From positions 1 to 64,000 of the forward strand of contig NZ_PPHG01000086.1 of assembly GCF_002904295.1 (NCBI RefSeq): a stretch of DNA of 64,000 bases, read 5' to 3'. The first letter of the stretch is position 1; every line of letters starts with the position of its first letter. The notes under the pieces are model-generated. The model saw only the letters and a list, made by a program, of their open reading frames with translations. It did no database searches and was not told where the DNA came from. The DNA comes from Amycolatopsis sp. CA-128772. Its GTDB lineage: Bacteria > Actinomycetota > Actinomycetes > Mycobacteriales > Pseudonocardiaceae. Of this stretch, positions 33,374 to 41,881 are shown piece by piece. The translations under genes were made by a program, and so were the position numbers.

Positions 33374-34555
33374 TCAGGCGCGCGGGAGGGACGCCACCCC
33401 GGCCAGCAGCCGGTCCACGTCTTCTTCGGTCGTGTACGGCGCGATCCCCGCCCGTACCGCCCCGGTGTCACCCAGCCCCAGGTGCCGCGAACACTCGATC
33501 GCGTAGAAACTCCCCGCCGGCGCGTTCACCCCCGCCGCCCCGAGGTGCTCGTACACCGCCTGTGAGGGCACGCCTTCCACCGAAAACAACACCGTCGGCG
33601 TCCGGTGCCGCCCAGGCGCGCCGTAACGCGTGACTCCGGGCAGCGAACCCAGACCACCGTCCAGCCGGGCCAGCAGGGCGTTCTCGTGCTTCTCCAGCTC
33701 CGCCATCGACGCCAGCAGCCGCGCGCGCCGGGAACCCGTGCCCGGCACCAGGTCGGCGAGGAAGTCGATCGCCGCCGTCGTGCCCGCCAGGAGCTCGTAC
33801 GGCAACGTGCCCAGCTCGAACCGCTCCGGGACCGCGTCGGTCGAGGGCAGGAGCTTGTCCGGGTGCAGCGTCTCGAGCAACGCCGGTGCCGCCGCCAGCA
33901 CGCCGAGGTGCGGTCCGAGGAACTTGTACGGCGAGCACGCGTAGAAGTCCGCCCCGAGGTCGTCGACCGACACCGACGCGTGGGGCGTCAGGTGCACGCC
34001 GTCCACGTACAGCAGGGCGCCGGCGGCATGGACTTCCGCCGCGATCGCCGGGATGTCCGGGCGGGTGCCCAGCAGGTTCGACGCCGCCGTCACCGCGACG
34101 AGGCGAGTCCGCTCGGTCAGCAGCGGGCCGATCGGGGCGAGTTCGCCCGTCGCCGGGTCGAAGTCCGCCCAGCGCACCTTGGCGCCCGTCTGGACCCACG
34201 GGCGGATGTTCGCGTCGTGGTCGAGGCGGGTGACCACGACTTCGTCGTCCGGGCCCCAGGTGCGGGCCAGCGTGCGGGAGAAGTCGTAGGTCAGCTGGGT
34301 CATGCTGCGGCCGAAGACCACGCCCGCCGGGTCGGCGGCAAGCAGGTCCGCGACCGCCTGCCGGGCGTCGGCGACCACCGCGCTCGCCCGGCGCTCGGCC
34401 GCGGTGACGACGCCGCGGTTGGCGATCGCCGCGCACAGCGTGCCGGCCACCGCCGCCCCGACCACGTCGGGGACCTGGGAGCCGCCGGGGCCGTCGAAGT
34501 GGGCGGCGTCGAGGGCGGGGAAGTGCTCGCGGATCTTCCACACGTCGTAGGTCAC
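33374..34555 (-). CDS. Cysteine desulfurase-like PLP enzyme (aminotransferase class V)
   Basis: This 393-residue protein is a class V aminotransferase-fold enzyme of the cysteine desulfurase-like subgroup (TIGR01976 type). The PLP lysine is in CSPYKFLGPHLG, and VDGVHLTPH carries the Asp and His that hold the cofactor; the N terminus has HFDGPGGSQVP. It lacks an obvious catalytic cysteine loop, so it may not be a true desulfurase. GTG 34555 is the natural start, 14 bases after the acyltransferase stop, suggesting an operon with it. Confidence 0.85.
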   Translation of the reverse strand: MTYDVWKIREHFPALDAAHFDGPGGSQVPDVVGAAVAGTLCAAIANRGVVTAAERRASAVVADARQAVADLLAADPAGVVFGRSMTQLTYDFSRTLARTWGPDDEVVVTRLDHDANIRPWVQTGAKVRWADFDPATGELAPIGPLLTERTRLVAVTAASNLLGTRPDIPAIAAEVHAAGALLYVDGVHLTPHASVSVDDLGADFYACSPYKFLGPHLGVLAAAPALLETLHPDKLLPSTDAVPERFELGTLPYELLAGTTAAIDFLADLVPGTGSRRARLLASMAELEKHENALLARLDGGLGSLPGVTRYGAPGRHRTPTVLFSVEGVPSQAVYEHLGAAGVNAPAGSFYAIECSRHLGLGDTGAVRAGIAPYTTEEDVDRLLAGVASLPRA

Positions 34556-34569
34556 CGCGCCAGCATGCC

Positions 34570-35703
34570 TCAGGATCGGCGCAGCGGGGCGGCCGCGGTG
34601 ACCGGCAGCTGCGGCGGCGCCGCCACCGGCCGCCGGACCGGCGCGGGCGGGCGCAGGTGCCGGCGCAGCCGCTGCGTCGGCTTCTCCACGTAGTTCCAGG
34701 ACAGCTGGCCGACGACGTAGGCGGCCGGCACGGCCAGCAGCATCAGCAGCCACACCTGCCGCACGCCGGCGAGGATGAGCAGCTGCTGGATCGGGAAGCC
34801 CCAGATGTAGGTGCCGTAGCTGCCGTAGACGTACGGCGCGGCGGCCTCCAGCTTCCGCGGCCAGTGCGTGGCCAGGGTGATCGCGCCGTACGCCGCGCTG
34901 AGGGCCAGCGCGTACCGGCTCGCCGGCGTCTGGCTCAGGCCGAGGTACGCGGCGAACAGCACCAGCGCCACCCACGGCTTGAGCGGGATCCGGTCGCGGT
35001 AGGCGTGCAGCACCACCCCGATGACGAAGGGCACCAGGAACGACACCGTCGACCCGATCGGCACGACCAGCAGCGACCCGCCCGCGCCGTGGTACTCGAA
35101 CGTCGCCTTCAGCACGCTGTCGGTGTAGACCATGCCGCCGAGGACGAGGAACAGGAACCAGCGCGGCACGCCGATCAGCACGACCAGCCCGGCCACCAGG
35201 ACCAGCCCGTAGCCGAGCAGCTCCATCGGCAGCGTCCAGAGCGCGCCGTTGACCGAGAACGGGTACGGGTTCGCCGCGAACACCCCGGGCAGGTCGTGCT
35301 GCATGTAGAACAGCACGGTGGTGCCGACCAGGTAGCGCCAGGTCTGGATGTGCGTCCAGTAGGCGTGCGCCGGCCACGTCGTCACCAGCGGGCCGAGCAC
35401 GAACACCGTCACCAGCAGCACCACGACCAGCGGCGGCATGATCCGCAGCAGCCGCCGCGCGGCGAACCGCCACCACGACGGGTCACGGGACCAGCTGTCC
35501 TGGATCTGGTAGCCGCTCATCGCGAAGAAGCCCATCAGCGCGATGTAGCCGGGCGACATGTGCCAGGACGCGGGGAAGATCGTCAGCCGCTGCGGGTGCA
35601 GCAGCGGCATGCTGTGGTCGACGATGACGGTGATCGCGCCGATCATCCTCAGCCACGCGAAGCCGGTGTTGGGATTGGCGTGAATTTTTGGCGAGGTCGG
35701 CAC
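34570..35703 (-). CDS. OafA/AT3-family membrane acyltransferase
   Basis: This 377-residue protein has about ten hydrophobic helices in the AT3 pattern: an N-terminal LRMIGAITVIVDHSMPL with the conserved His, then FFAMSGYQIQDSW and RRLLRIMPPLVV. Such enzymes O-acylate cell-surface sugars, lipids or antibiotics using cytoplasmic acyl-CoA. The C terminus is a cytosolic Arg/Pro-rich tail. It precedes the PLP enzyme gene by 14 bases on the same strand. The acyl acceptor is unknown. Confidence 0.88.
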   Translation of the reverse strand: MPTSPKIHANPNTGFAWLRMIGAITVIVDHSMPLLHPQRLTIFPASWHMSPGYIALMGFFAMSGYQIQDSWSRDPSWWRFAARRLLRIMPPLVVVLLVTVFVLGPLVTTWPAHAYWTHIQTWRYLVGTTVLFYMQHDLPGVFAANPYPFSVNGALWTLPMELLGYGLVLVAGLVVLIGVPRWFLFLVLGGMVYTDSVLKATFEYHGAGGSLLVVPIGSTVSFLVPFVIGVVLHAYRDRIPLKPWVALVLFAAYLGLSQTPASRYALALSAAYGAITLATHWPRKLEAAAPYVYGSYGTYIWGFPIQQLLILAGVRQVWLLMLLAVPAAYVVGQLSWNYVEKPTQRLRRHLRPPAPVRRPVAAPPQLPVTAAAPLRRS

Positions 35704-35758
35704 GGGACGGGATGCTAGCCCATCCGGTTGTGCCGCTTGACCCGAACGGCCGTGAGAA

Positions 35759-35983
35759 TCAGCGTCCGCGGTTGCGCGGGTGCTCCCGGGCGCGGCGTTC
35801 GTTGCCGTGCTTGTAGTTGCCGGTCACGCGGGCCATCAGCAGCTGCTGGTCGTCGCCGCGCGCCACCGCGGCCAGGAACCGCGCGGCGGCGGCCCCGCGC
35901 AGCGTCCCGGCGGGCCGGCCGTGGTGGGTGATGGTCACCGTGCCGCGCTCGTCGCGGTAGGCGAAGCCGTCCGGAGTCCCCAT
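35759..35983 (-). CDS. Conserved hypothetical small protein (74 residues)
   Basis: This basic 74-residue protein reads MGTPDGFAYRDERGTVTITHHGR, then LRGAAAARFLAAVARGDDQQLLMARVTGNYKHGNER. It resembles short uncharacterised proteins common in actinobacteria, all sharing the TVTITHHGR and VTGNYKHGNER blocks. No membrane helix or metal motif is seen. It is transcribed alone, divergent from the mannosyltransferase. Confidence 0.7.
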   Translation of the reverse strand: MGTPDGFAYRDERGTVTITHHGRPAGTLRGAAAARFLAAVARGDDQQLLMARVTGNYKHGNERRAREHPRNRGR

Positions 35984-36088
35984 GCGCCCAGGGTGGCACG
36001 GGCGGCAAGGAGTTTTCCGGGGGTTTCCCGGATGGTGCCCCGGCCGGGACCCGACAGAATGCGGGGGGTGACCGGAGGGGGATCAGGG

Positions 36089-37318
36089 GTGCGGTTCAAG
36101 CTGGGGAACAGGTACGTGCTGCCCGGGGCGCAGCTGCTCGTGCTGGTGGCGTTGCTCGTGTCCTACAACGGCGGCCGGTGGCGGTTCCCGGCCTACCGGG
36201 TCGACCTGGACGTCTACCGGCTCGGCTCGGCGGCCCTGCTGCACGGCCAGGCGCTCTACGGCACGCTGCCGCCGACCGGCGACGGCCAGTCGCTGCTGTT
36301 CACCTACCCGCCGTTCGCGGCGATCGTCCTGGCCCCGCTGGCGCTGCTGCCGTACTGGGCCGCCTGCCTCGCGCTCACCCTGCTCACGCTCGGGCTGCTG
36401 GCCGTGGTCCTGGTGACCGTGCTGCGGGCGCTCGGGGTGCGGTGCGACTGGCGGCGCGTCGGGGTGCTGCTGCTGGCCGCCGAAGTCCTGGAGCCGGTGC
36501 TGCGCACCTTCTACGCCGGCCAGATCGACCTGCTGCTGCTGGCGCTCGTCGTGCTCGACGTCCTGGTCGAGACCCCGCGCCGGCCGCGTGGCCTGCTGAT
36601 CGGCCTCGCCGCCGCGGTGAAGCTGACCCCGGCCGTGTTCCTGCTGTACTTCCTGCTGCGCCGGGACACCCGGGCCGCGCTGACCGCCGCCGTGACGTTC
36701 CTGGCCGCGACGGCGCTGGGCTTCCTGCTCGCCGGCGCGGATTCGGTGCGGTACTGGACGGGCGCGCTCTGGGACACCGGCCGCGTCGGCGAGCCGACCT
36801 ACGCCGGCGACCAGTCGCTGCTGGGCCTGCTCGCCCGGGCCGGGGTGCCGGTCCAGGCGCGGACGGCGTGGTGGCTGCCGCTGGTCGCGGTGGTGCTCCT
36901 GCTGACGGTGTGGGGGATGCGGCGTGCGCTGAACGCGGGGGAGACGACGCTCGCGCTCGGCCTGAACGCCGTCGGCGGCCTGCTCGTCTCGCCGATTTCG
37001 TGGACGCACCACTGGGTCTGGGCGGTGGTCGTCCTGCTCGGCTGGGCGGAGCTGGCCCGCCGGACGCGGCGGCGCGGGCCGGCGGCCTTGGCCGGGGCCG
37101 GCGCGGTGCTGTTCGTCGCCGGGCCGCAGTGGTGGTGGCCGCGCGGCGGCGAAGTGGAACGGCACTGGAACTTCGGCCAGCAGCTCACCGGCAACGGCTA
37201 TGTCCTCTTCGGGCTCGCGGTCCTGGTCACGGCGTTGCTGGTGCGGTTCCGGCCGCGGGACGGCGTCCTCAGCGGCGCCGTGCCGGTCCGCGCCGGAGCC
37301 AGCCCCAGCCGAGAATGA
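36089..37318 (+). CDS. GT87-family polyprenyl-phosphate-mannose alpha-1,2-mannosyltransferase
   Basis: This 409-residue integral membrane protein has about ten helices and the GT87 signatures: RVDLDVYRLGSAALLHGQALYG with the catalytic Asp after helix 1, FTYPPFAAIVLAPLALLP, and KLTPAVFLLYFLLRRD. Relatives add mannose to lipoarabinomannan, phosphatidylinositol mannosides or related glycolipids on the outer face. GTG 36089 has the best ribosome binding site (GGAGGGGG, 7 bases upstream); ATG 36059 is an alternative. Its 3' end overlaps the convergent DUF4383 gene by 50 bases. Confidence 0.85.
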   Translation: MRFKLGNRYVLPGAQLLVLVALLVSYNGGRWRFPAYRVDLDVYRLGSAALLHGQALYGTLPPTGDGQSLLFTYPPFAAIVLAPLALLPYWAACLALTLLTLGLLAVVLVTVLRALGVRCDWRRVGVLLLAAEVLEPVLRTFYAGQIDLLLLALVVLDVLVETPRRPRGLLIGLAAAVKLTPAVFLLYFLLRRDTRAALTAAVTFLAATALGFLLAGADSVRYWTGALWDTGRVGEPTYAGDQSLLGLLARAGVPVQARTAWWLPLVAVVLLLTVWGMRRALNAGETTLALGLNAVGGLLVSPISWTHHWVWAVVVLLGWAELARRTRRRGPAALAGAGAVLFVAGPQWWWPRGGEVERHWNFGQQLTGNGYVLFGLAVLVTALLVRFRPRDGVLSGAVPVRAGASPSRE

Positions 37319-37703
37319 GCATCGCGGTTCCGAGCGCCAGGTCGAGGCAGACGCCCGCGGTGTTCACCGGCAACGTGTCGGTGACCGCGGACGGCAGCGG
37401 GAGCAGCCCGGCCAGCCCCACGACGGCGTAGCAGGCGCCGGCGACGAGGAGGAACCGGGCGGCCCAGCGCGGCGACCGGGTGCAGAACACCGCGACGGCG
37501 CCGGTCAGCAGGTGCACCAGCGCCCACGTCCCGGACACGGCCAAGCCGCCGAAGAGCGTACGCGGACCGCCGCCGGCGGCCGCTCCCGTCATCAGCTCCA
37601 GCGCGGCGAGCACGAGGAACAGCAGGCCGATCAGCATGCCCATGCCCTGGACGGGGGCGGGACCCCGCTTCGGCACCCGGGTCTCGGGTTCGGTGGCCGT
37701 CAT
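37269..37703 (-). CDS. DUF4383 membrane protein
   Basis: This 144-residue protein has four hydrophobic helices in the DUF4383 pattern: LIGLLFLVLAALELM, an amphipathic loop, WALVHLLTGAVAVF, ARFLLVAGACYAVVGLAG, and a last helix with NTAGVCLDLALGTAMLIL. The function of this family is unknown. The ATG at 37703 lies directly after GGAGGT, closer than ideal. It is divergent from the SRPBCC gene across 88 bases. Confidence 0.75.
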   Translation of the reverse strand: MTATEPETRVPKRGPAPVQGMGMLIGLLFLVLAALELMTGAAAGGGPRTLFGGLAVSGTWALVHLLTGAVAVFCTRSPRWAARFLLVAGACYAVVGLAGLLPLPSAVTDTLPVNTAGVCLDLALGTAMLILGWGWLRRGPARRR

Positions 37704-37791
37704 ACCTCCGGAGTTCCCCGCACGTGCCCTTTTAATGCACCGCATCAGGGGTAACCGGGCACGAAACGGACCGCCGAGCAGGAGTGAGACG

Positions 37792-38253
37792 ATGACCGAG
37801 TACCGCCACACCGCGACCGCCGACATCCCCGCCGACGAGCTGTTCGCGTTCCTGAGCCACCCGGAGAACCTGCCGCGCTACTTCCCGGAGATGAAGGTCG
37901 CCGAGCCGAAGGACGGGGACACCGTCCACGTCGAGGCCGAGGTGCACGGCCACCGAGTCGCGAGCGAGGCGTGGCTGCACACCGACCCGGGCACGAGGTC
38001 GCTGAAGTGGGGCGCCGAAGGCCCCGACGACTACCACGGCGAACTGCGCATCCGCGAGGACAGCCCGGCGACCTCGGAAATCACCGTCACGCTGCACAGC
38101 GTCCGCGAGGCCGACGGCGACGAGGTCCAGCAGGGCCTCGAGCGCACGATCGCCGCGATGACCCACGCCGCGTCCGCCGACGCCGACGTCGAAGCGGCCG
38201 AAGGGCAGGGCGGCTGGAGCTCCTACGACGACAAGAGGGACTCCTCCAGCTGA
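37792..38253 (+). CDS. SRPBCC-family protein
   Basis: This 153-residue protein has the START/SRPBCC fold: YRHTATADIPADELFAFLSHPENLPRYFPEMK at the N terminus, alternating beta strands, and a long C-terminal helix (EVQQGLERTIAAMTHA). The acidic tail after residue 130 is probably disordered. Members bind small hydrophobic molecules or act as polyketide cyclases. There is no polyketide cluster directly beside it. It converges on the monooxygenase gene with a 31-base overlap. Confidence 0.82.
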   Translation: MTEYRHTATADIPADELFAFLSHPENLPRYFPEMKVAEPKDGDTVHVEAEVHGHRVASEAWLHTDPGTRSLKWGAEGPDDYHGELRIREDSPATSEITVTLHSVREADGDEVQQGLERTIAAMTHAASADADVEAAEGQGGWSSYDDKRDSSS

Positions 38254-39422
38254 GGCGGGAACGGCCCGTAGGCGTTGCCGCGCGCGCCGCGGGTGCGCAC
38301 GCCGGGCAGGGCGAACAGGTACTTGAGCAGCTTCGGGGGCGCGGTGCCGCGGCCGCGGGCCCGGGCGGCGGCCGCCCGCCGCTCGACCCGCACCTGGTCG
38401 GCCTGCACCCGCTCGATCGCCCGGATCCGGTCGGCCTGGACGCCGGCCAGGTCCGCCGGGGTGACGCCGCCGCGGCGTAAGGCCGGGACCAGCCGGTTCG
38501 CCGCGGCGACGGCGTCCTGCACGGCCATCAGGATGCCGTTGCCGCCGACCGGGGAGATGACGTGCGCGGCGTCGCCGAGCAGCAGCAGCCCCGGCCGGTG
38601 CCAGCGGTCCACGCGCGAGATGTCCACCGACAGCAGCGTCGTCTGCGAGAAGTCCGTCAGCAGGTGCGCCCGGTCGGCCAGCCACGGCACGCGCTCGCGC
38701 ACGAACGCCCGGACCGGCTCGACCCCGCGCTCGCGCAACGCCGGGTACGAGCCCTTTTCGAGGCTGTAGCCCACCTGCCAGTCGCGGACGCCGCCGAGGA
38801 CGCCGACGTAGGCGTCGCGCCCGAAGTAGAGGTCGAGGTCGGCGTCGGGCGGGTCGCCGGGGGAGCGGGGCAGCCGGAACCAGAGCAGGTCGGTGGTGGC
38901 GCCGAGCGACCGCGCTTCGAGCCCGGCCAGCCGCCGCACCGTGGAGAACCGGCCGTCGGCCCCGACGACCACGGACGCCGACAGCTCGCCGCCGCGGTGG
39001 CGGACGCCGGTGACCGTGCCCGCGGCGTCTTCGAGCAGCCCGGTGACCTTGGCGTTGGTGCGCAGGGTGAACGACGGCAGAGCGCTCGCGCGCTCGGCGA
39101 GGAAGTCGAGGAACCGCACCTGGGGCATCAGGGCGACGTAGGCGAACGGGGTGCGGAGGCGGTCGTAGTCGGCGGCGCGGTAGACGCCGTCCGGGGTGTG
39201 GAACCGGAACGAGCGGGCTTTGAAGTGGTCGAGCTCGAGGAGGTCGCCGGCCAGGCCGAGGCGGTCGAGCAGTTCGAGGGTGTAGGGGTGCAGGGAGTCG
39301 CCGCGGAAGTCGCGGTCGAAGTCCGATCGCGACTCCAGGACGGTGACGTCGATCCCGGCGCGGGCGAGCAGGTAGCCGAGCAGCAGCCCGCCAGGGCCGC
39401 CGCCCGCGATCGCGACGCTCAC
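38223..39422 (-). CDS. FAD-dependent aromatic-type monooxygenase
   Basis: This 399-residue protein is a class A flavin monooxygenase: GGGPGGLLLGYLLARAGIDVTVLE binds FAD at the N terminus, the VVGADGRFSTVR (DG) motif is near residue 160, and LLGDAAHVISPVGGNGILMAVQDA (GD motif) near 285. It hydroxylates a small molecule using NAD(P)H. GTG 39422 overlaps the stop of the upstream F420-type reductase as GTGA, so they are made together. The MarR gene next to them likely controls both. Confidence 0.88.
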   Translation of the reverse strand: MSVAIAGGGPGGLLLGYLLARAGIDVTVLESRSDFDRDFRGDSLHPYTLELLDRLGLAGDLLELDHFKARSFRFHTPDGVYRAADYDRLRTPFAYVALMPQVRFLDFLAERASALPSFTLRTNAKVTGLLEDAAGTVTGVRHRGGELSASVVVGADGRFSTVRRLAGLEARSLGATTDLLWFRLPRSPGDPPDADLDLYFGRDAYVGVLGGVRDWQVGYSLEKGSYPALRERGVEPVRAFVRERVPWLADRAHLLTDFSQTTLLSVDISRVDRWHRPGLLLLGDAAHVISPVGGNGILMAVQDAVAAANRLVPALRRGGVTPADLAGVQADRIRAIERVQADQVRVERRAAAARARGRGTAPPKLLKYLFALPGVRTRGARGNAYGPFPPQLEESLLSS

Positions 39423-39871
39423 CGGGTGTCCGCGGTGGACAGGCGGAACACCGCCATGCCGGGCAGGTGCTCGAGGATCTGCCCGGGCGTCGCGTCCTGG
39501 GGGACCGGGAACGCCCGGACCGCCCACGGCACCGACATCGCGGCCAGGTAGGCGGCGACCACGGCGGCCGCCTCTTCACCGCCGGCCGGCTCGGCGTGCC
39601 GCTCCTCGCGGAGGCCGCCGGAGAGCAGCGTGCAGTCCGGCGTGGCCAGCAGGTTCTCCACCCAGTCGCGGTCGCGGACCGGGGAGACGAGGTACTGGCC
39701 GCCGTCGTGGGCGACGACGGCCAGCGGCACCCGCCGCGGAGCGCCGCTGCGGCGGCCGCGGGTCTCGACGACCCGCAGCGCATAACCACCGTCGGGTGGT
39801 GCCTCGGCGGGCGCGTCGATCAGCTTCGCGGTCATTTCGGCGTTCATCGCTCGGACGTCCACCCGGTCCAC
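39419..39871 (-). CDS. Deazaflavin-dependent nitroreductase-family protein
   Basis: This 150-residue protein matches the Ddn/FDOR family: ETRGRRSGAPRRVPLAVVAHDGGQYLVSPVRDRDWVENLLA contains the conserved G-R-x-S-G and the glycine-rich strand that hold F420 or a similar cofactor. Members reduce quinones or other small molecules. GTG 39871 would make the transcript leaderless, with TAGTTT as the -10 box seven bases before; ATG 39847 and 39835 are alternatives. It forms an operon with the monooxygenase and is divergent from the MarR gene. Confidence 0.85.
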   Translation of the reverse strand: MDRVDVRAMNAEMTAKLIDAPAEAPPDGGYALRVVETRGRRSGAPRRVPLAVVAHDGGQYLVSPVRDRDWVENLLATPDCTLLSGGLREERHAEPAGGEEAAAVVAAYLAAMSVPWAVRAFPVPQDATPGQILEHLPGMAVFRLSTADTR

Positions 39872-39903
39872 GGTAGCAAAACTAGCTAGTTTGTCTAGCT
39901 ACC
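39872..39903. promoter_or_regulatory. MarR operator region in a divergent promoter
   Basis: AAACTAGCTAGTTT (39879-39892) is a perfect 14-base palindrome; GGTAGC (39872-39877) and GCTACC (39898-39903) form outer arms. It overlaps likely -10 boxes for both directions (TAGTTT on the minus strand, TAGAAT at 39905-39910 on the plus strand). The MarR protein at 39917 is the obvious ligand. Confidence 0.65.
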
Positions 39904-39916
39904 TTAGAATGACCGG

Positions 39917-40375
39917 GTGGAAGACCGTCCCGTCGCGCTCCGGGTGAACCTCGCCTTGCGGGAATTGCTCGCGCTCGCCCACGACGTCCAGGTCGCGCTG
40001 GCCCGCCGCCTCGGCCTCGGGGCGACCGACGTGCAGGCGCTGCAGCACCTGGCGGGCGGTAGGCCGATGGGCACCGTCGACCTCGCGCACGCGCTGAAGA
40101 TCCGGTCCGCGTCGGCCACCGTCCTGGTCGACCGCCTGGAGGCCGCCGGGCACGTCCGCCGCGGCCCGCACCCCCGCGACGGGCGGCGGATCACCCTCGT
40201 CGTCAGCGAAGCGGCGCGTGCCGAGGTGCGGGCCGCGCTGGCGCCGCTCGTCGACGCCATCACCCGGTTGACGGACGGCCTGCCGGCGGGGCAGGCCGAG
40301 GTGGTGGCGCGGTTCCTCGGCGACACCACGGAGGTCCTCCGGGCGTACGCTGCGCAGCCGCCGGAAGCGGGTTAG
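39917..40375 (+). CDS. MarR-family transcriptional regulator
   Basis: This 152-residue protein has the MarR winged helix: LGATDVQALQHLAGGRPMGTVDLAHALKIRSASATVLVDRLEAAGHVRRGPHPRDGRRITLVV, with the D-x-R-D/G-R wing. Helices at both ends form the dimer interface. It starts at GTG 39917, probably leaderless because a TAGAAT -10 box ends seven bases earlier. It very likely represses the divergent reductase-monooxygenase pair through the palindrome between them. Ten bases after its stop the photolyase gene begins and could be co-transcribed. Confidence 0.88.
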   Translation: MEDRPVALRVNLALRELLALAHDVQVALARRLGLGATDVQALQHLAGGRPMGTVDLAHALKIRSASATVLVDRLEAAGHVRRGPHPRDGRRITLVVSEAARAEVRAALAPLVDAITRLTDGLPAGQAEVVARFLGDTTEVLRAYAAQPPEAG

Positions 40376-40384
40376 CGTTCGCGC

Positions 40385-41881
40385 ATGCGAGACGAGCCCG
40401 CGCTGTGGCTGTTCGCCGACCAGCTCGGGCCGCACTTCCACAGCACGCCCCAACACCGCCACCGAAAAGTGCTGCTGATCCGCTCGGCCGCGGCCTTCGC
40501 CGCGAAACCGTTCCACCGGCAGAAGCTGCACCTGGTCCAGGCGGCCCTGTACCGGCTCGCCGCCGACCTCGGCGACCGCGCCACCCTGATCGACGCGCCG
40601 GACTACCGCACCGGCCTGCGCCGCTTCGGGCGCCCGGTGGTGGTGCACGAACCGACGTCGCACGCGGCCGACGCCTTCGTCCGGCGGCTGCGCGACGAAG
40701 GCGTCGTCACGGAAATCCTGCCCACGCCGGGTTTCGTGCTGTCCAAAGAGGACTTCGCCACCTGGGCCGGCGGGCGCACGCGGTTCGTCATGGAGGACTT
40801 CTACCGCGACCAGCGCCGGAAGTTCGGCGTGCTGCTCGAGGCCGACGGCGAGCCCGAAGGCGGGCACTGGAACTACGACCACGACAACCGGCGGCCACCG
40901 CCGAAGACGGTCCGGCTCGACGTCCCGGCGCCGTGGCACCCGCGGGAGAACGAGATCGACGAGCGGGTCCGCGCCGAACTCGACGCGGCTGAGCGCGCCG
41001 GGGAGATTCACCCGGTCGGTGTGGACGGGCCGCGCCGGTTCGCCGTCGGACACGACGAGGCCAAGCGGGCGCTGCGCCGCTTCCTCGACCACCGCCTGCC
41101 CGCGTTCGGCCCGCACCAGGACGCGATGCTCACCCACGACTGGGCGATGGCGCACGCGCTGCTCTCGGTGCCGCTCAACCTGGGCCTGCTCGACCCCCGC
41201 GAGGTCGTGCGGCAGGCCGAGGCGCGGTACCGGGCCGGCGACGCGCCGCTGAGCAGCGTCGAGGGGTTCGTCCGGCAGGTGCTGGGCTGGCGCGAGTGGG
41301 TGTGGCACTGGTACTGGCACGCCGGGCCGGAGTATCTGCGCCGCAACGCCCTGCAGGCGCACCGCGAGCTGCCGGAGTGGTGGCGGATGCTGGATGCCGA
41401 CGCGGTCGAGGCGGCGTGCCTGCGCACCGCGCTGGCCGGCGTCCGCGACCGCGGCTACGCCCACCACATCGAACGCCTCATGGTGCTCGGCAACCACGGG
41501 CTCCAGCGCGGCTACGACCCGGCCGCGCTGACGCGCTGGTTCGCCACCGCCTTCGTCGACGGGTTCCCCTGGGTGATGCCGGCGAACGTGATCGGCATGA
41601 GCCAGTACGCCGACGGGGGAGCCGTGGCGACCAAGCCGTACGCCGCCGGGGGTGCCTACATCAACCGGATGAGCGATCACTGCGGGGGCTGCGTGTTCGA
41701 CCCGAAGAAGCGGACCGGGCCGGACGCGTGCCCGTTCACGGCGGGCTACTGGGCTTTCCTGGATCGCAACGCCGGCCGGCTGCGGGGCAACCACCGGATG
41801 CGGCAGCCGCTGCGCGGTCTCGAACGGCTCGCGGACCGCGCCGAAGTCGTGGCCCGGGAAGCGGACCGCGAGCACTTCTGA
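40385..41881 (+). CDS. Fe-S cluster-containing photolyase/cryptochrome (PhrB-like)
   Basis: This 498-residue protein belongs to the FeS-BCP group: N-terminal LWLFADQLGPHF, HWNYDHDNR, and the C-terminal FAD half with HWYWHAGPEYLRRNAL and GMSQYADGGAVATKPYAAGGAYINRMSDHC. Cysteines in SDHCGGCVF and PDACPF, plus one in EAACLRTAL, fit the four ligands of the 4Fe-4S cluster of Agrobacterium PhrB. PhrB repairs (6-4) photoproducts with light. It follows the MarR gene by ten bases. Its 3' end is overlapped by 146 bases by the convergent MFS gene. Confidence 0.9.
   Translation: MRDEPALWLFADQLGPHFHSTPQHRHRKVLLIRSAAAFAAKPFHRQKLHLVQAALYRLAADLGDRATLIDAPDYRTGLRRFGRPVVVHEPTSHAADAFVRRLRDEGVVTEILPTPGFVLSKEDFATWAGGRTRFVMEDFYRDQRRKFGVLLEADGEPEGGHWNYDHDNRRPPPKTVRLDVPAPWHPRENEIDERVRAELDAAERAGEIHPVGVDGPRRFAVGHDEAKRALRRFLDHRLPAFGPHQDAMLTHDWAMAHALLSVPLNLGLLDPREVVRQAEARYRAGDAPLSSVEGFVRQVLGWREWVWHWYWHAGPEYLRRNALQAHRELPEWWRMLDADAVEAACLRTALAGVRDRGYAHHIERLMVLGNHGLQRGYDPAALTRWFATAFVDGFPWVMPANVIGMSQYADGGAVATKPYAAGGAYINRMSDHCGGCVFDPKKRTGPDACPFTAGYWAFLDRNAGRLRGNHRMRQPLRGLERLADRAEVVAREADREHF

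Noticed and set aside
37725..37780. SigB-type promoter (GGGTAA) before the SRPBCC gene
   Set aside because: A GGGTAA is present but no matching -35 lies at the right distance.
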